Source of the DNA: Epiperipatus broadwayi
Lineage: Eukaryota; Onychophora; Udeonychophora; Euonychophora; Peripatidae
DNA length: 64,000 nt
Assembly: GCA_028023455.1 (NCBI GenBank)
Contig: JAQFVV010012419.1
Span: forward strand, 1,844,625 to 1,908,624
Reading direction: 5' to 3'
In this document: in pieces, positions 24,340 to 35,944 of the stretch
How the letters are laid out: each line of letters opens with the position of its first letter
Numbering within the stretch: the stretch's first letter is position 1
Position numbers and translations under genes: made by a program
Notes under the pieces: model-generated
What the model was told of the DNA's origin: nothing
The model's input: only the letters and a program-made list of their open reading frames with translations
Database searches by the model: none

Positions 24340-24830
24340 ATTCCTATACAAGAGGCGCCAGACCGACTTAATGTCAACATGGGCATGACAATAATATTGG
24401 CATCAACAAGGAAATTAGGCATTCCATCATCAGTTTTTCAATGGCATGAATAGATGAATATTTGGGTGGTGGAATCGTTTGATGTCTAACCATTAAAGTT
24501 TAAAAATTTGCTATCTTAATATAAACTAAGCACTAATTCTATATGTGTGTGTGTGGATGATGATAATCTGGACCATCTGAGAGTGCTGATCAGTACAAAA
24601 TATGTATATTGGAGATGAGTTACCTTTGTGGTCATGTGTATCAGTTATGTCAGATAGAGTGGGTAACTAAAGGGAGCTTAAAAGTTTTTTTTTGTGTCAT
24701 AGCATCGGACGGAACACGAACCTGCAACCCGGGCTACTGCCTGCAAGTGCAAGGCAGTCGCGCTGACCTCTCGACCACCAATGCAAGACTAAAAGTTTGT
24801 GTTCAAATCCTCTAAATTTTGTATATATAT
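24340..24830 (+). repeat. hammerhead repeat family 3, third copy in direct orientation
   Basis: It matches the right arm of the preceding palindrome (GACTTAATGTCAACATGGGCATGA, AATATTGGCATCAACAAGG, TTTGCTATCTTAATATAAACT). Its hammerhead region at 24560-24620 is degenerate: CTGAGAG for CTGATGA and CAAA for GAAA, although TATGTATATTGGAGATG is kept. A tRNA-SINE is inserted at 24688-24789. Confidence 0.75.
24688..24789 (-). mobile_element. tRNA-derived SINE nested in a hammerhead repeat
   Basis: The minus strand reads GGTGGTCGAGAGGTCAGCGC (A box TGGTCGAGAGG), then a long variable region, then GGTTCGTGTTCCG (B box), CGATGCTATGACAC and an A-tail. A 9-bp target duplication TAAAAGTTT lies at 24679-24687 and 24790-24798. 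It belongs to the same family as 16291-16394 but is better preserved. The head resembles a Leu/Ser-type tRNA. Retrotransposition would use LINE machinery supplied in trans; the RTE element is a possible partner but is not shown to be one. Confidence 0.87.
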
Positions 24831-25262
24831 ACACAGATATAATACTTTGATGTATAACAATAATTATGCATATAATTATAATAATTATATATATATACAA
24901 TTTTATACATCTTAATACTATTTAAAAATGTATATGAATTTATAAAAATAATTGAAATCAAACTTTGAAAATAATGATAAAACATAGTCAAAATGAAGAT
25001 AGAATCGTAGGATGTGTTATATATGAATATAGAGAAACTTGGTTTCTACAATAAATGAGATTTGTAAAAAAAAATGAATATATAATTTTTGAATAAAAGT
25101 TAATACATAATAACACAATAAAATGTACATGGAATTTTATAGCAGGAGTTGTTATTTTGAATAAATTGTAAGAATAATCATAAATATTATTCACCTTGTA
25201 GTTACTGCATTAAATTCTTATTATTATATAAATGTTAATGTTTGTTTCTTTGTTACTTAATA

Positions 25263-25343
25263 ATTAAAGGTATATTGTACCAATCTTGATGAACTTTGCA
25301 AAATTAAGGTATATTGTACCAATCTTGATGAACTTTGCAAAAT
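25263..25343. repeat. 39-bp tandem duplication
   Basis: Two nearly identical adjacent units, each containing GGTATATTGTACCAATCTTG then ATGAACTTTGCAAAATT. Confidence 0.95.
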
Positions 25344-25429
25344 TTTCTTTTTTTAAAAAGAATTACATAAGCTATGGATTTTTTGCTTTATGTTATTTAT
25401 TGTTTGAAATCTTTGGTAATTTGCACTAT

Positions 25430-26053
25430 AAAAATGTATCAAATTCATAACTATTTATGAATGATTTCATAATGATGCAAAAGAGGGCAGCACCGATTAA
25501 AATTTTATGTAAGGAAGGAATATAAAATATTAAGCATTTGTTAATTGAATGTAAATGCTTGAAAACAGAAAGGGTACAGATAATGAAGTTATGGGAGAAT
25601 AGGTATGAACAAAGTGACAATACAGAAAGTGAGTTAGTAGTTTTTAGGCTGGGTTTGCGAAAAGATAAGGGGGATTTAGATTTAAAGGCCATAGAGTTGA
25701 CAAAGATTATGTTGTGGAAATGGGATGGGCAGAATATGGGAAGACTTAGAGTGAGGAATGGAAAATAAAGTGGCTAACAGGTTTATCTGGGCATAATTGC
25801 TGAGATATTATTGACTTCATTTAAGGAGAAGCCACAATACATCACATTATATCACATGATAGAACATTTTTTAAATGGGTACAAAGAATATTATGGTCTA
25901 AATATTAAATACACACTACAGAAATGGAGAGAATTATTGTTTTTTGATAAAGTGAGGTCTCAGTTTTTACAAATATTTTTTATTACTCATCATCATATCC
26001 TTTATTCTTGGAACATGTTTCCTGGCCTGATTATTCATGGAAAATTAGGGTAA
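25430..26053 (+). pseudogene. probable LINE C-terminal relic
   Basis: Plus-strand frames give a segment with ILCKEG, a stop, then IKHLLIECKCLKTERVQIMKLW (shared over two adjacent short frames). This resembles the C-terminal zinc-knuckle region of many LINE reverse transcriptases (C..C then HLL.EC...R). An open segment continues to 25768, and another open frame of 80 codons runs 25811-26053. RT motifs are not visible, so the clade cannot be named. Assignment rests on one motif and is tentative. Confidence 0.4.
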
Positions 26054-26059
26054 CAAAAG

Positions 26060-26730
26060 GATGTGAAATCTTGAAGTTTATGTTGTTTAAATACTGATGC
26101 TGTATTTAAAATATGAACTTCTTTTATCATTGTTCTTAGTCACTTCTGGTCATAAACATCACATGATCTTCTAAGTAATGAATTATTTGAATATTATTAT
26201 TAGTTATCTTCCTATTTCTTCAAATTTTTTTATTGACTTTTAAAATTCTCAATCTGATTATTTTCTTAAGAGTATTTACATTTTATTTATTTATTTCATT
26301 TCTGATAATTCTCTTTAAAATCAACCCATCTTTATTCCTAAGATTATAAATGTTGTTTTTTTGCTTAATTTGTTTTTCATCATTCCCTTTTTCATAATCT
26401 TACAAACTTAAAATCATTTTTAAACTTCTTGGAAATCTTCCAGTTATTTCTTTTCGTTCATCTTCAATTATTTATACTCAAGACTTCCATAGTTTAGGTA
26501 ATCAATAAAACTCCACATTGTTTTCTATTAAATGAATCCATAAACTCATTTTAATATTTCTTTAACCATAAAAGAATGTTTTTTAAAGATTTTACAATTA
26601 AAGCCTTTGAATATTTTTCATGTATGTGAATGGAATTGCCAAATAAGGAGTATATTTTTAATTTGCCAAAACAAAATATAAAAATATCATCAAAAATTTA
26701 AATTACTGTATCTTTTTTAGTTTTCCTCAA
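26060..26730. other. T-rich spacer, nothing recognised
   Basis: No supported frame or repeat. The strong T bias on the plus strand could reflect an antisense relic too decayed to name. Confidence 0.45.
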
Positions 26731-26739
26731 AAAGCGTAT

Positions 26740-27170
26740 TCAAAATAGAGATTTTTAAATAAATATTTCATTTGAATATTTATCTTGGTTTTAAACCAAC
26801 GCAAAACGTAAAAAGTTTTGGCGTGTGCATTTACTTTAAACTACGGTGAAAATCTAGTATTTATTTTGTTTTATGCAAATACGAATATTTTATTTGGTAT
26901 TTATTTTATTTTAAGCAAATGCAAACGTTTTCAGTCGATATTTAGTTTGTTTTAAATCAATTTGCGAAAGATTTTTTTTTTTTTTTTTAAGTAAATATTT
27001 TGCTTAGCATTTGTTTAATTTTCAATAAATGTTAATGCATTTAATTACCACTTTTGTGGTTTAAATCGCTACCAAGAGTTTATTAATTTTTTTTTTTATT
27101 TTCAATCAATGCAAAAACTTCAAAAAGATATGTATTTTGATTTAAATCCATGCATATTTTTCATTAAATT
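26740..27170. repeat. degenerate minisatellite, ~55-65 bp period
   Basis: Imperfect repeats of a unit with TATTTATTTTGTTTTA.GCAAATGCAAACG occur about six times with drifting spacing. No gene. Confidence 0.55.
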
Positions 27171-27179
27171 TGTTCAAAC

Positions 27180-28940
27180 ACATAAATAATTTATTTTTGT
27201 TAAATAAATAAAATAAAGATTAATTAGTGATCAAATTAAAACTTATACAGTGATATTTAACAATGCAAAGTAAACAGTTTAGTAATAAATAAATAGTTAT
27301 ACGGACAACTACCTGAGAGGTTATGTGACATTCAAGGATTCAATGGCAAATTGAGTACAAACAATTTCATTTAATTAACTGAACTGAGGTTTTTTTCCCT
27401 TTCTACTTCATTCACCTGAAAATCAATTCTGGTAATTTTATTCATGAAACTAAACTATCCTGGATGGATATAGACAATTGTTTAATTATAATCTATATGT
27501 TGTTTAAATGCTTTTATTTATCTTAAAAATTCTGTTTGATTTCTGCTTGTTTATTTGGCTAAAATCTTGTAACCTATTTTAAATATATTCCTAGGATTTT
27601 TTTCACACATGTTAGGTATCAATGACAATACAATATGACAATGTAATATCTAAGGGTTGTGCTCACAATTGTCCAGTCTAATAGTGGCATGCACCAAATT
27701 TTAAACAATGTTGAAATTGGTTCAGTTTCAGTGATGCAGAATAAATAAATGGTGGTATAATTTTTGAAAATAGGCTCTCATTCAAAATTTTATGACTAAT
27801 TCATTAAAAAATGTTTATAATTAATTAAAGTAGAAATAAAAGACCAAGTTTTAATTTTTCTCAATTGTTGAATTAAAATTTTCTTTATTAAAAATGTTGC
27901 CTTAATAAACACAAAAATCTTATAAACAATTTGTAATGTTTGCAAATTTCATTTCAAATATTGTAAATATGGCTACATCATTTTGATTGGCAGTTTTTAA
28001 ATTTGCATACAGAAGTCCATTGCAAAATATCTGAATGATAAAATAAAAAATAATGTACATAAAAGCTGTTTGATAAAAAATGAATTTATTTATTTAGATC
28101 AATAATGCACTAAAGACCAAAGAAATATTTTTTTTTCTTTAACCATAATTTTAGTTGTTATATGTAATTGAAAATAAAAGTATGGATTATCTATAAATTA
28201 ATTAATTAATTCACTCATTATTTAATTAATCTATGGATGCTCATAATTTTATTTCAACAGCCAAAATTATAGTTAAAAAAATTATGGCTTAGTTGTTTCT
28301 AGTCCATTACAAATAAAATTAAATAAAAGCATTTTTATAAAATATTTTTAATAAAGATTCTATTTCTATATCATGTTGTTCTTGTATTTATTATGATAAA
28401 ATATTTCTGCAGATTAATATATTACTGAATATAATTGTATATTAAAATTAAATGAGAAAAAGAACAAAGTATTTTTCATTAAAATAATAGAAAGTATATT
28501 GGAATATCCTCTTAATAGTGTAAAGTCTAAACAGGGCATAATGATAAAAAATAGAAAACTAATACTTATGATGATTTTGATATGTTATTGATTTGATTAA
28601 GTTACATTTTACCTACATGTGATAGAAAACTTAACAGGCATGTAGATAAGCATAGGATATTTTGGAAATTATATTGTCATTACAACAACCTTATTGTAGA
28701 TGTCATACCTATATCTTATAATATTGTGTAAGATGATAATATAATGCTCTGCTGACAACCAACTTTTTATATTAAAATAAATTAAGAACATTTATATAGA
28801 AAGTATGTTTTAGGGCAAGGCTATTTAATCTTAAATAATCCAAGGATTATACTAAACATACTTATCAGAGAGCCACAGCAAAAATAACAAGTACAATCCA
28901 TATGTTAAATTAAAGTTTTTACTGAAATAGTAGACAAGAT
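27180..28940. other. AT-rich intergenic DNA, nothing recognised
   Basis: No supported gene, tRNA-like box or long repeat was found on either strand. Confidence 0.5.
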
Positions 28941-28979
28941 TCAATTATTGTATATATATATAAACAAAAAAATAAAGAC

Positions 28980-29380
28980 TTATAAATCCAATAAATAATA
29001 TAATATTTCAACCAGAGGACTGGTTTTCATCAGAAAGAAAAAAAATACACAGTAAAATGGCGATAATCAAATATATATATATATATAATTTTAATGTTAA
29101 GTATATTTCCATAAGCTGTGTATGGCCATATTGCAACTTGCCTATTAATAAAGTCATCCTTATATTTATCAATCAAAATTACCTTTTTAATTTTCCTCTT
29201 TTTATGATTTCTTTCTTCCATTAATATTTTTATTTTACTACTATTAAATGTACATCTATAATTACAAGTCTTTTCATGGTCAATGAATACTGAAGCTGTA
29301 TTAAATTGACTATTTACATTATTTTTATTTCGATTATGTAATAATTGATACTCCTTCAATCTTTTCTCCACAGAACATCT
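28980..29380 (-). pseudogene. 5'-truncated Penelope-like element, GIY-YIG nuclease fragment
   Basis: Minus-strand translation from 29371 down to 29105 gives VEKRLKEYQLLHNR, FIDHEKTCNY and ILMEERNHKKRKIKK...INRQVA. It matches the plus-strand copy next to it residue for residue over most of its length. It starts inside the nuclease domain (the YIG half is missing), so it is a 3' fragment. It ends in a hammerhead motif. At 29380 it meets the plus-strand copy head to head. Confidence 0.85.
28995..29040 (-). ncRNA. hammerhead ribozyme motif at the 3' end of a Penelope-like copy
   Basis: On the minus strand the core CTGATGA (complement of 29027-29033) is followed by a perfect 6-bp stem II AACCAG/CTGGTT with a TCCT loop, and then GAAA (complement of 29006-29009). 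All invariant bases of both core strands are present. Downstream is AT-rich (TATTATATTATTT), so stem III and the cleavage site are not clear. Hammerhead motifs are known in the terminal repeats of Penelope-like elements, which supports the call. Confidence 0.72.
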
Positions 29381-30030
29381 TTAAATATTGGACTCTTTGC
29401 TAATGAACTTTTAAAAGTTGCTTATGATAAAAACCAAATCTTGTGTACAGTAAATTCATTTAATAATAAGAAGAGAGTTTGCAGTGTTACTTTAGATAAT
29501 AAAAAATGGATATCTATGCCGTTTATAAATAACATGCAATCTAAATTAATTAAGAATATATTTAAAGAAAAGTATAATATTTTATTTTGAATGTATAATC
29601 CCTAAATTGCAAAGAAGTAATATAATTTATCAGATTTCATGTGGATGTCAGAAATTATATATCAGTGAATCGAGATGTTCTGTGGAGAAAAGATTGAAGA
29701 AGCATCAATTATTATATAATCGAATTAAAAATAATGTAAATAATCAATTTAATACAGTTTCAGTATTTTTTGATCATGAAAAGACTTGTAATTATAGGTT
29801 TACATTTAATAGTAGTGAAATAAAAATATTAATGGAAGAAAGAAATCATAAAAAGAGGAAAATTAAAGAGGCAATTTTGATTGATAAATATAAAGATGAC
29901 GTTATTAATAGGCAAGTTGCAAATATGAACATACACAGCTTATGGAAATATATGCAACATTAAGTTTAAAAAAATTAAAATTCAGTTAAAGCTGATGAGG
30001 ATTACCACATAATTGAAAGCGCTACAAAAG
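29381..30030 (+). pseudogene. 5'-truncated Penelope-like element: linker and GIY-YIG nuclease
   Basis: Bases 29381-29590 encode the linker that follows the reverse transcriptase (KKWISMPF, shared with the 45 kb copy). After a frame change, 29607-29963 encodes the nuclease: NIIYQISCGCQKLYISESR, then KRLKKH, FDHEKTCNY, EERNHKKRKIKEAILI and INRQVA..N.HSLW. The YIG half of the signature reads YIS, replacing the conserved glycine. The RT domain is absent. The 118-codon frame ends at 29963 and is followed by a hammerhead motif, the normal 3' order for this class. Confidence 0.87.
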
Positions 30031-30040
30031 AATTTTTAAA
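29981..30040 (+). ncRNA. hammerhead ribozyme motif at the 3' end of a Penelope-like copy
   Basis: CTGATGA is at 29992-29998 and GAAA at 30015-30018. Stem II is GATTA/TAATT with a CCACA loop. After GAAA comes the 4-nt palindrome GCGC and UA, matching the very short palindromic stem III of retroelement hammerheads. Stem I is poor (one G-C pair, then mismatches), so this copy may be inactive. Position relative to the nuclease stop is the same as in the 45 kb copy. Confidence 0.68.
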
Positions 30041-30201
30041 CTATAATATTGTATTTACCATTAAAATTATATATATATAATTAAAATTATCCAAAATCCA
30101 AAATTCAACCAGACTAGCCAACAAAAAACAAAATCAAAAACACAACCAAATATTTCACTGCTACAAGCAGACTTCTCAAATGTAAAGAACTACAAAAACA
30201 A

Positions 30202-30204
<3 letters not shown>

Positions 30205-30290
<86 letters not shown>
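30205..30290. repeat. (TA)43 microsatellite
   Basis: An uninterrupted 86-bp TA run about 165 bp beyond the Penelope-like 3' end. Confidence 0.97.
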
Positions 30291-30295
<5 letters not shown>

Positions 30296-30633
30296 CATTA
30301 CCCACAAATCCATTTATATATGTGTCTGTGTAATATGTCAAAGTATATATATATGTATTGTATGCAATTATTACAAGGGGCATAATATAAGACAAAAATT
30401 TTTATGAGAAAAAAGTCCAACTTTTCTTGTTAACCTCATTAGTGAGATTTCTGAAACATTAAATATAGAAAGGATAAATATATTTAAATCAATCACAAAG
30501 TTTATTTTAAAGGCAATTTAAAATTATTGATTACCAATGTCTAAATTGATAATGTTTAAATTGAGAAAACTTTCAGACATCTTAATTGATCTTATCAATC
30601 AATTTATACAGACACCCATCTAATAAGAAAATG

Positions 30634-31380
30634 ATCTAACAGCCAATCAAATCATAAATACAAGACAGAGAATTTAACAAGAATAGGGCAGTCCACCCTA
30701 TTTTTTACTTGTCTTTCTATATTTCCAAGCCAGTCTAAAATACTTAGATCTGAAAGCATGAATATTAAATATCTTCACCCTTAACCCACTGAGTTTAAAT
30801 TACAAACATACAGCATGAAATCCTACGATTTACTAGCAGTAGTTTTTAGATGTTATAACATGCAGTAATATATGTAAATAATATTTATTTTTATAAAGCA
30901 CAAACAGTATTGAAATTAAATTGAGAGACTGCAAAACCTCTTGCACTCATTACTATCTAACAGCCAATCAGATCGTAAATACAAGACAGAGAATTTATAA
31001 AAATAAATATTATTTACATACGTTTCTGCATGTTATAACATCTAAAATCTACTGCATAGTAAATCATAGGATTTCATGCTGTATGTTTGTAATTTAAATT
31101 CAGTGAGTTAAGTGTGAAGATATTTAATATTCATGCTTTAAGATCTAAGTACTTTAGACTGGCTTGGATCTATAGAAAGACAAGTAAAGAATAGGGTGAA
31201 CTGCCCTATTCTTGTTAAATTCTCTGCCTTGTATTTATGATCTGATTGGCTGTTAGATAGTAATGAGCGCAAGAGGTTTTGCAGTCTCTCAATTTAATTT
31301 CAATACTGTTTGCGCTTTATAAAAATAAATATTATTTACATAAGAAAATGATGTAAAGATAGAAGATGGAAATATTCTTT
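30634..31380. repeat. repeat family 2: ~360-bp units in direct then inverted order
   Basis: A partial unit (30634-30895) is followed by the start of a second direct unit (30896-30997), then an inverted unit (30998-31345). Shared blocks include GCCAATCAGATC, CCTATT.TTTACTTGTCTTTCTATA, ACAGCATGAAATCCTA and TGTAAATAATATTTATTTTTATAAAGC. A fragment recurs at 44505-44605. The layout is like the hammerhead families, but I found no CUGANGA/GAAA pair, so its class is unknown. Confidence 0.72.
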
Positions 31381-31389
31381 AAATTGTTG

Positions 31390-33080
31390 TCATATGATAT
31401 ATTAGAAAACACCTCCATTACCTACAATAACAATTGCATAAGTTAATCTCAAAATATTATATGACCATTACTATTTTGTAAGTTATTTGACCACAACTGC
31501 AGACATTATAACAATAGAAGCAAATAATCAAGACAAGAATTTCATATCATATTGATTTTGTGATTTTCATTTATAATATACTTCATAAAGCTTTCAATGC
31601 TGGTATAAAACTGTATCACGTGTTTAACTAATGGACTTTTATAAAATTATTGAAAGATTTAAAAATAATTATCATATAAATGGAAATAAAAAAAATAACA
31701 TTATTGGATTGTATTATTTGCAGCATGATTCTTTCATTGGATTTACTGTTATATCTGACATATAATCTATATTGAACTTGAACAGAAATTAAATGATTTA
31801 ATTTTTCTGTCTGTTAACGAATTAGACTTTATAATACTAAACATTACTGAATAATTATATGCTTTAGATTAGCCTATTAGTTTATAATAAATAAAATGTC
31901 AGAAGGCATTATACATTGCTACTATATAAAAATAAATGATAGTATATGAATATACTGTAGATAATATGTAATAAAATAAATTTTACAAATAATCAACTAT
32001 TAAGTAATAAATTTTGATTTAAAACAATATTTCTTACTTTGCTAAGCCAGGCTTTCGATATGGTCAAAGCATGACTAAAATGAATATTAGCAACTCTAAT
32101 AGCATATATTCATGCATATAAATTTTCATCAAACTAGTTTCTAATTATAATAGATTTATATATTTGCATGTGTCAATTGATCTAGCAGCTGGCTATCTCA
32201 TTAGATTCACTGACCAGTGTTTGTTAAGAGGAATGCCTTAAACTCTTATATTTACCCAGGAGTTCTTAGAGTAAATTATGTGTTCTTTTTTTCTTTTTAT
32301 TTATTATTTTCTAGACAAATAATCTGAGCATCAGCAGTTTTAAAAGAATTTTTCTCCAAATACTGAGCTCTAAGTGCTTTTGCATGAGCTCAATCAGTAT
32401 GCTGAGTCTCTGGTTTAAGTTTGCAAGTGTTTCTCCATAGTATCTGATATTGCAAAAACTGAAAATCTAAGGCATACACCAATTGGACTTTATCATCATC
32501 ATTAATCTTATCTTTGGAATTATTATTTTCTAGTTAGAGATAAGGGGCATTATATATATTATACATATGTGTAATAATCTTAAAACTCTTGTATTTACTG
32601 ATTGCTGTGTTAAATCAAAATAGCCATTAACATTAGTAGACCTGAAGTATAGAGGAATAGCAAATTTATATAGAGAGCATTAATAAGGTTGCCATTCATT
32701 CTTAATCAGAATCATTCATTTTTAAAGTTACATATTATATAAGTTCCATATAATCTATGTGAATGACTGGTCTGTAGAGTTCTTCTGGGATATTTGAAAG
32801 AATTTTCAGTTATAAAACAAAATATGCTTAGTGTGGTATTGTTCAGTTAATTGTTTAGGATCTTTCATAACATTTGGTATATGTAACTCTTATAAAGTTA
32901 TATATACATACATCTATTTTGCTCAGCGAATTTTATTAGATTTATTTAAATGTGTAGTCATATATATATATATATTGTATATTTTATATAAAATATATGG
33001 TTACAATATATATAATGAGAAAAAGTTAACTATAAATACTTTGATCTATTGATATAAATAGAAGCACAATGAATAAAATT
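31390..33080. other. AT-rich intergenic DNA, nothing recognised
   Basis: No supported gene or structured repeat. A short TA repeat lies near 32962. Confidence 0.5.
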
Positions 33081-33094
33081 AATCATAATATTTA

Positions 33095-33580
33095 AGTTTC
33101 ATGGAGTGCTTTTGGTAGAGAAATAATTTATTATTAAAAAAATAACTATATGAATGAAAAAAAAATTATCATGTGTTTTACCAGTTATTACTTATGTACC
33201 TGAGATTTTCCAATTAACTGAAAAACAGGTTTCATATCACTCAATAAAGAATAGAGGGGTGTGTGTTAGAAGAAGCATAGAAGATTGATAATGAAATATA
33301 TGAGTAAGAAAAGAAATAGATATCACTAACATCACTGAAAAATTAAAAGACTAAAATGGAGCTGGGAAGAACATATTGCTAGGAAAGATGGTAATAGATA
33401 GACTGTTGAAGTATTAAACTAGATTTCAAATGATTGTAAAAGTCCTAGAAGAAGACTACATCTGAGATTTATGAATAAAAAAATGATGTATGTTAGTGTG
33501 ATGTGAAGAAGAGAGACTAGATATCAGAAAAAATGGATTAAAAATGAAAAAACCTTCATCCTGAAGTGGACTGATAATGT
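33095..33580 (+). pseudogene. 3' fragment of an RTE LINE
   Basis: It aligns with the last ~500 bp of the RTE at 8.4-11.4 kb, starting at TGGAGTGCTTTTGGTAGA. Shared blocks follow for AAAATGGAGCTGGG..GAACATATTGCTAG, GATTGTAAAAGTCCTAGAA, GGATTAAAAATG and ACCTTCATCCTGAAGTGGA. Many stops and indels; no product. Confidence 0.8.
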
Positions 33581-33589
33581 TTAAAAATA

Positions 33590-35930
33590 TATGTAAGTAC
33601 ACAAAAACAGTTTACATATAAACAATACCAACCATCTCAATTTGTTGTTGTCAAGGGAAACTTTTGTATTGTGATAAAGGTGAATATCATCCTTATATAA
33701 GACCTAATATATTTATATAGATATTAAAGACTGAAATTGAAATTTATAATTCAAAAAAGTTCAAATAAACTCATTATAACCTGCTTTTAAAATCAGATTA
33801 ACAAATAGTCAAATTTAACTTTTTTATTGCACTGAAGCCATATGTTACTTTGATAATAAAGCTAATAATATCTCAAGGCTAGAGTGATTTATAAATATAA
33901 ATACAGAAAAGCAATCCAAACCTAAACAATACCTAGAATCTATGTTTGTTATGACTTATGTGTCTGAAAATATTTTTATTAATCAATTCTTTTGATTTTC
34001 TATGACACATCCTAAAGGCTTGTTATTTAATTGTGAGCCATCATCGAAAAGAAAGAGACAACGAAGAGTGGAAAGTTAAATGTGAGTTTTTCAAAAAGAC
34101 AATATAAATAAATCTATGAAATACAAATATGTTCACATTTCTCACATGATTCTTTTTTAGTCTATTCTTATTTATTTTCTTGCAACAGTGCCTTTTAATC
34201 ATTGGCAAAATATAAGTATTTTTTTTAAGATTTTAAAACTAAATAGTTAATTATAAAAAACAAAAAGAAAAACTGGAGGCTGTTAACGTAGACATGATTA
34301 GAAGATATAAACAAATATTATAGATAGAGAAGAATTAGACATGAAAGCAATAAGAAATAAATAATATAAAAACAATGATAGATTATATAGAGAGAAGCCA
34401 AACAGTCTGATAAAGCAATTATGATTAAGACAGAAAATAAAGAGATGTTGCAATAAAAAAATGAAGATCTAAGAAAATAAGAAGTAAAAAATTAAAAAAG
34501 ATTATAAATATTAAAATTCTAAAAAACATCAATAAACTAACAAAGAAATATAAAAATTAAAAGTTAATGGTGGACAAAGATGTTGTATATAAATATTAAT
34601 GATATCCAATTAAATACAGGATTGGAATGGGATTATAGTCTAGTAAATAAAGGGTTTAAAAATTATTTGACATTAGTGGTTTTTTTTTTTAACTAGCAAA
34701 TACTATCATAAAGAAATATAACTATATGCTGACTATTAAATTATTTTTTTTTAAAGTTTACAAAATTGTTTTAATCACTAAAATAAAAAAAAAGATAAAT
34801 GTTTTAGAATTTTTTAAGGTATCTCATTCTTCTTCCCATCTGTATCTTTTGACTTCTGTAGAAAAAAAAAATCTTTATATAAATCAAGTTTAAATCCAAC
34901 TTAAACTTATACAAATAAGATGAAAATTTCTTTTAAGTTAAAATAACTGAAGTAAAATAAACAGCCATATATTTTTTGATAAGATCATTATTTTTTATAA
35001 AGATTTTACTTTTTATGTTCAAGGAGTGTGTGTGTGCAATTTTTCAAAACTGGCAGGTTGTATGTTATCTTGAAATTTAATAAACCAATCCTATTTTAAT
35101 CCAGTGTGTTCAATAAATCTCATATTGAATGTCCGGCAGCGTTTAATCAACTTTGTAATCTAGATTAATTTCAATGAAGATTGAAAAGAAAAAGAGGAGA
35201 GAAAAAAATTTCATAATCAAAATTGACAAAGGAATTGCACAATTAAATTGTATGACAGTATTAGAAGAGGTAATGTCTTGATAGACCTTTACAAAAACAC
35301 ATACAAAGTCATTAAAAGAGTGAACATATTCTTATTTTAATATAATAAAATTATATATATATAGATTTCAATTCAATTTAATGCAAATTAAAGTCTCTTT
35401 AAACGTTTTAGGTAGATATCTTTTTATAATAACTAATTAAGAGATGGATATTAATTTTATAAGTAGTTTATATTTTGTTGTGACCTCCTAATCTTTCTAA
35501 AATATTAATAGAGTATTTATGCTTTATATTTATCAAATTGTGAAAGTTTAATAATAGACATGAAGAAAAACTTCCAAAGAAAAACAAACAATATTCAACA
35601 TCTTCATTGATGACAATTTTGTCATCTCATTATTTCTTATCAAAAAAATCAATACTTTTCCATTTTAATAAACTACAGAAGCTTAAAGCAAAAACAAAAT
35701 TTATAATTATTTTTTTAATATTGTCATTAACGCTGTTGGGATCAATCTACATAAAAACTTATTTTCAATTGTCAGATTTATATTCAGAAACTAGATATTT
35801 GTTTTATTGTACAATTTTCTTAATACCACTAAATGATTACTAAAAATCATTTGGATGATTCTTATTACTGTTAAAAGTTTAGAAAATTTATGTAACAACT
35901 GAAATTTAATGTAAATACTCTAGGAACTTT
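33590..35930. other. AT-rich intergenic DNA, no gene confirmed
   Basis: A purine-rich stretch lies near 34260-34620. One 78-codon open frame at 35607-35843 encodes a lysine-rich stretch followed by a single hydrophobic helix (FIIIFLILSLTLLGSIYI). It could be a type II membrane-anchor exon but has no supporting splice or homology evidence, so it is not called as a gene. Confidence 0.45.
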
Positions 35931-35944
35931 TTACTAGAAGGGTG

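Noticed and set aside
29030-29371. Reading the minus and plus nuclease frames as two separate host genes
   Set aside because: They are near-identical inverted copies of one Penelope-like nuclease, both truncated, with no promoter or exon structure.
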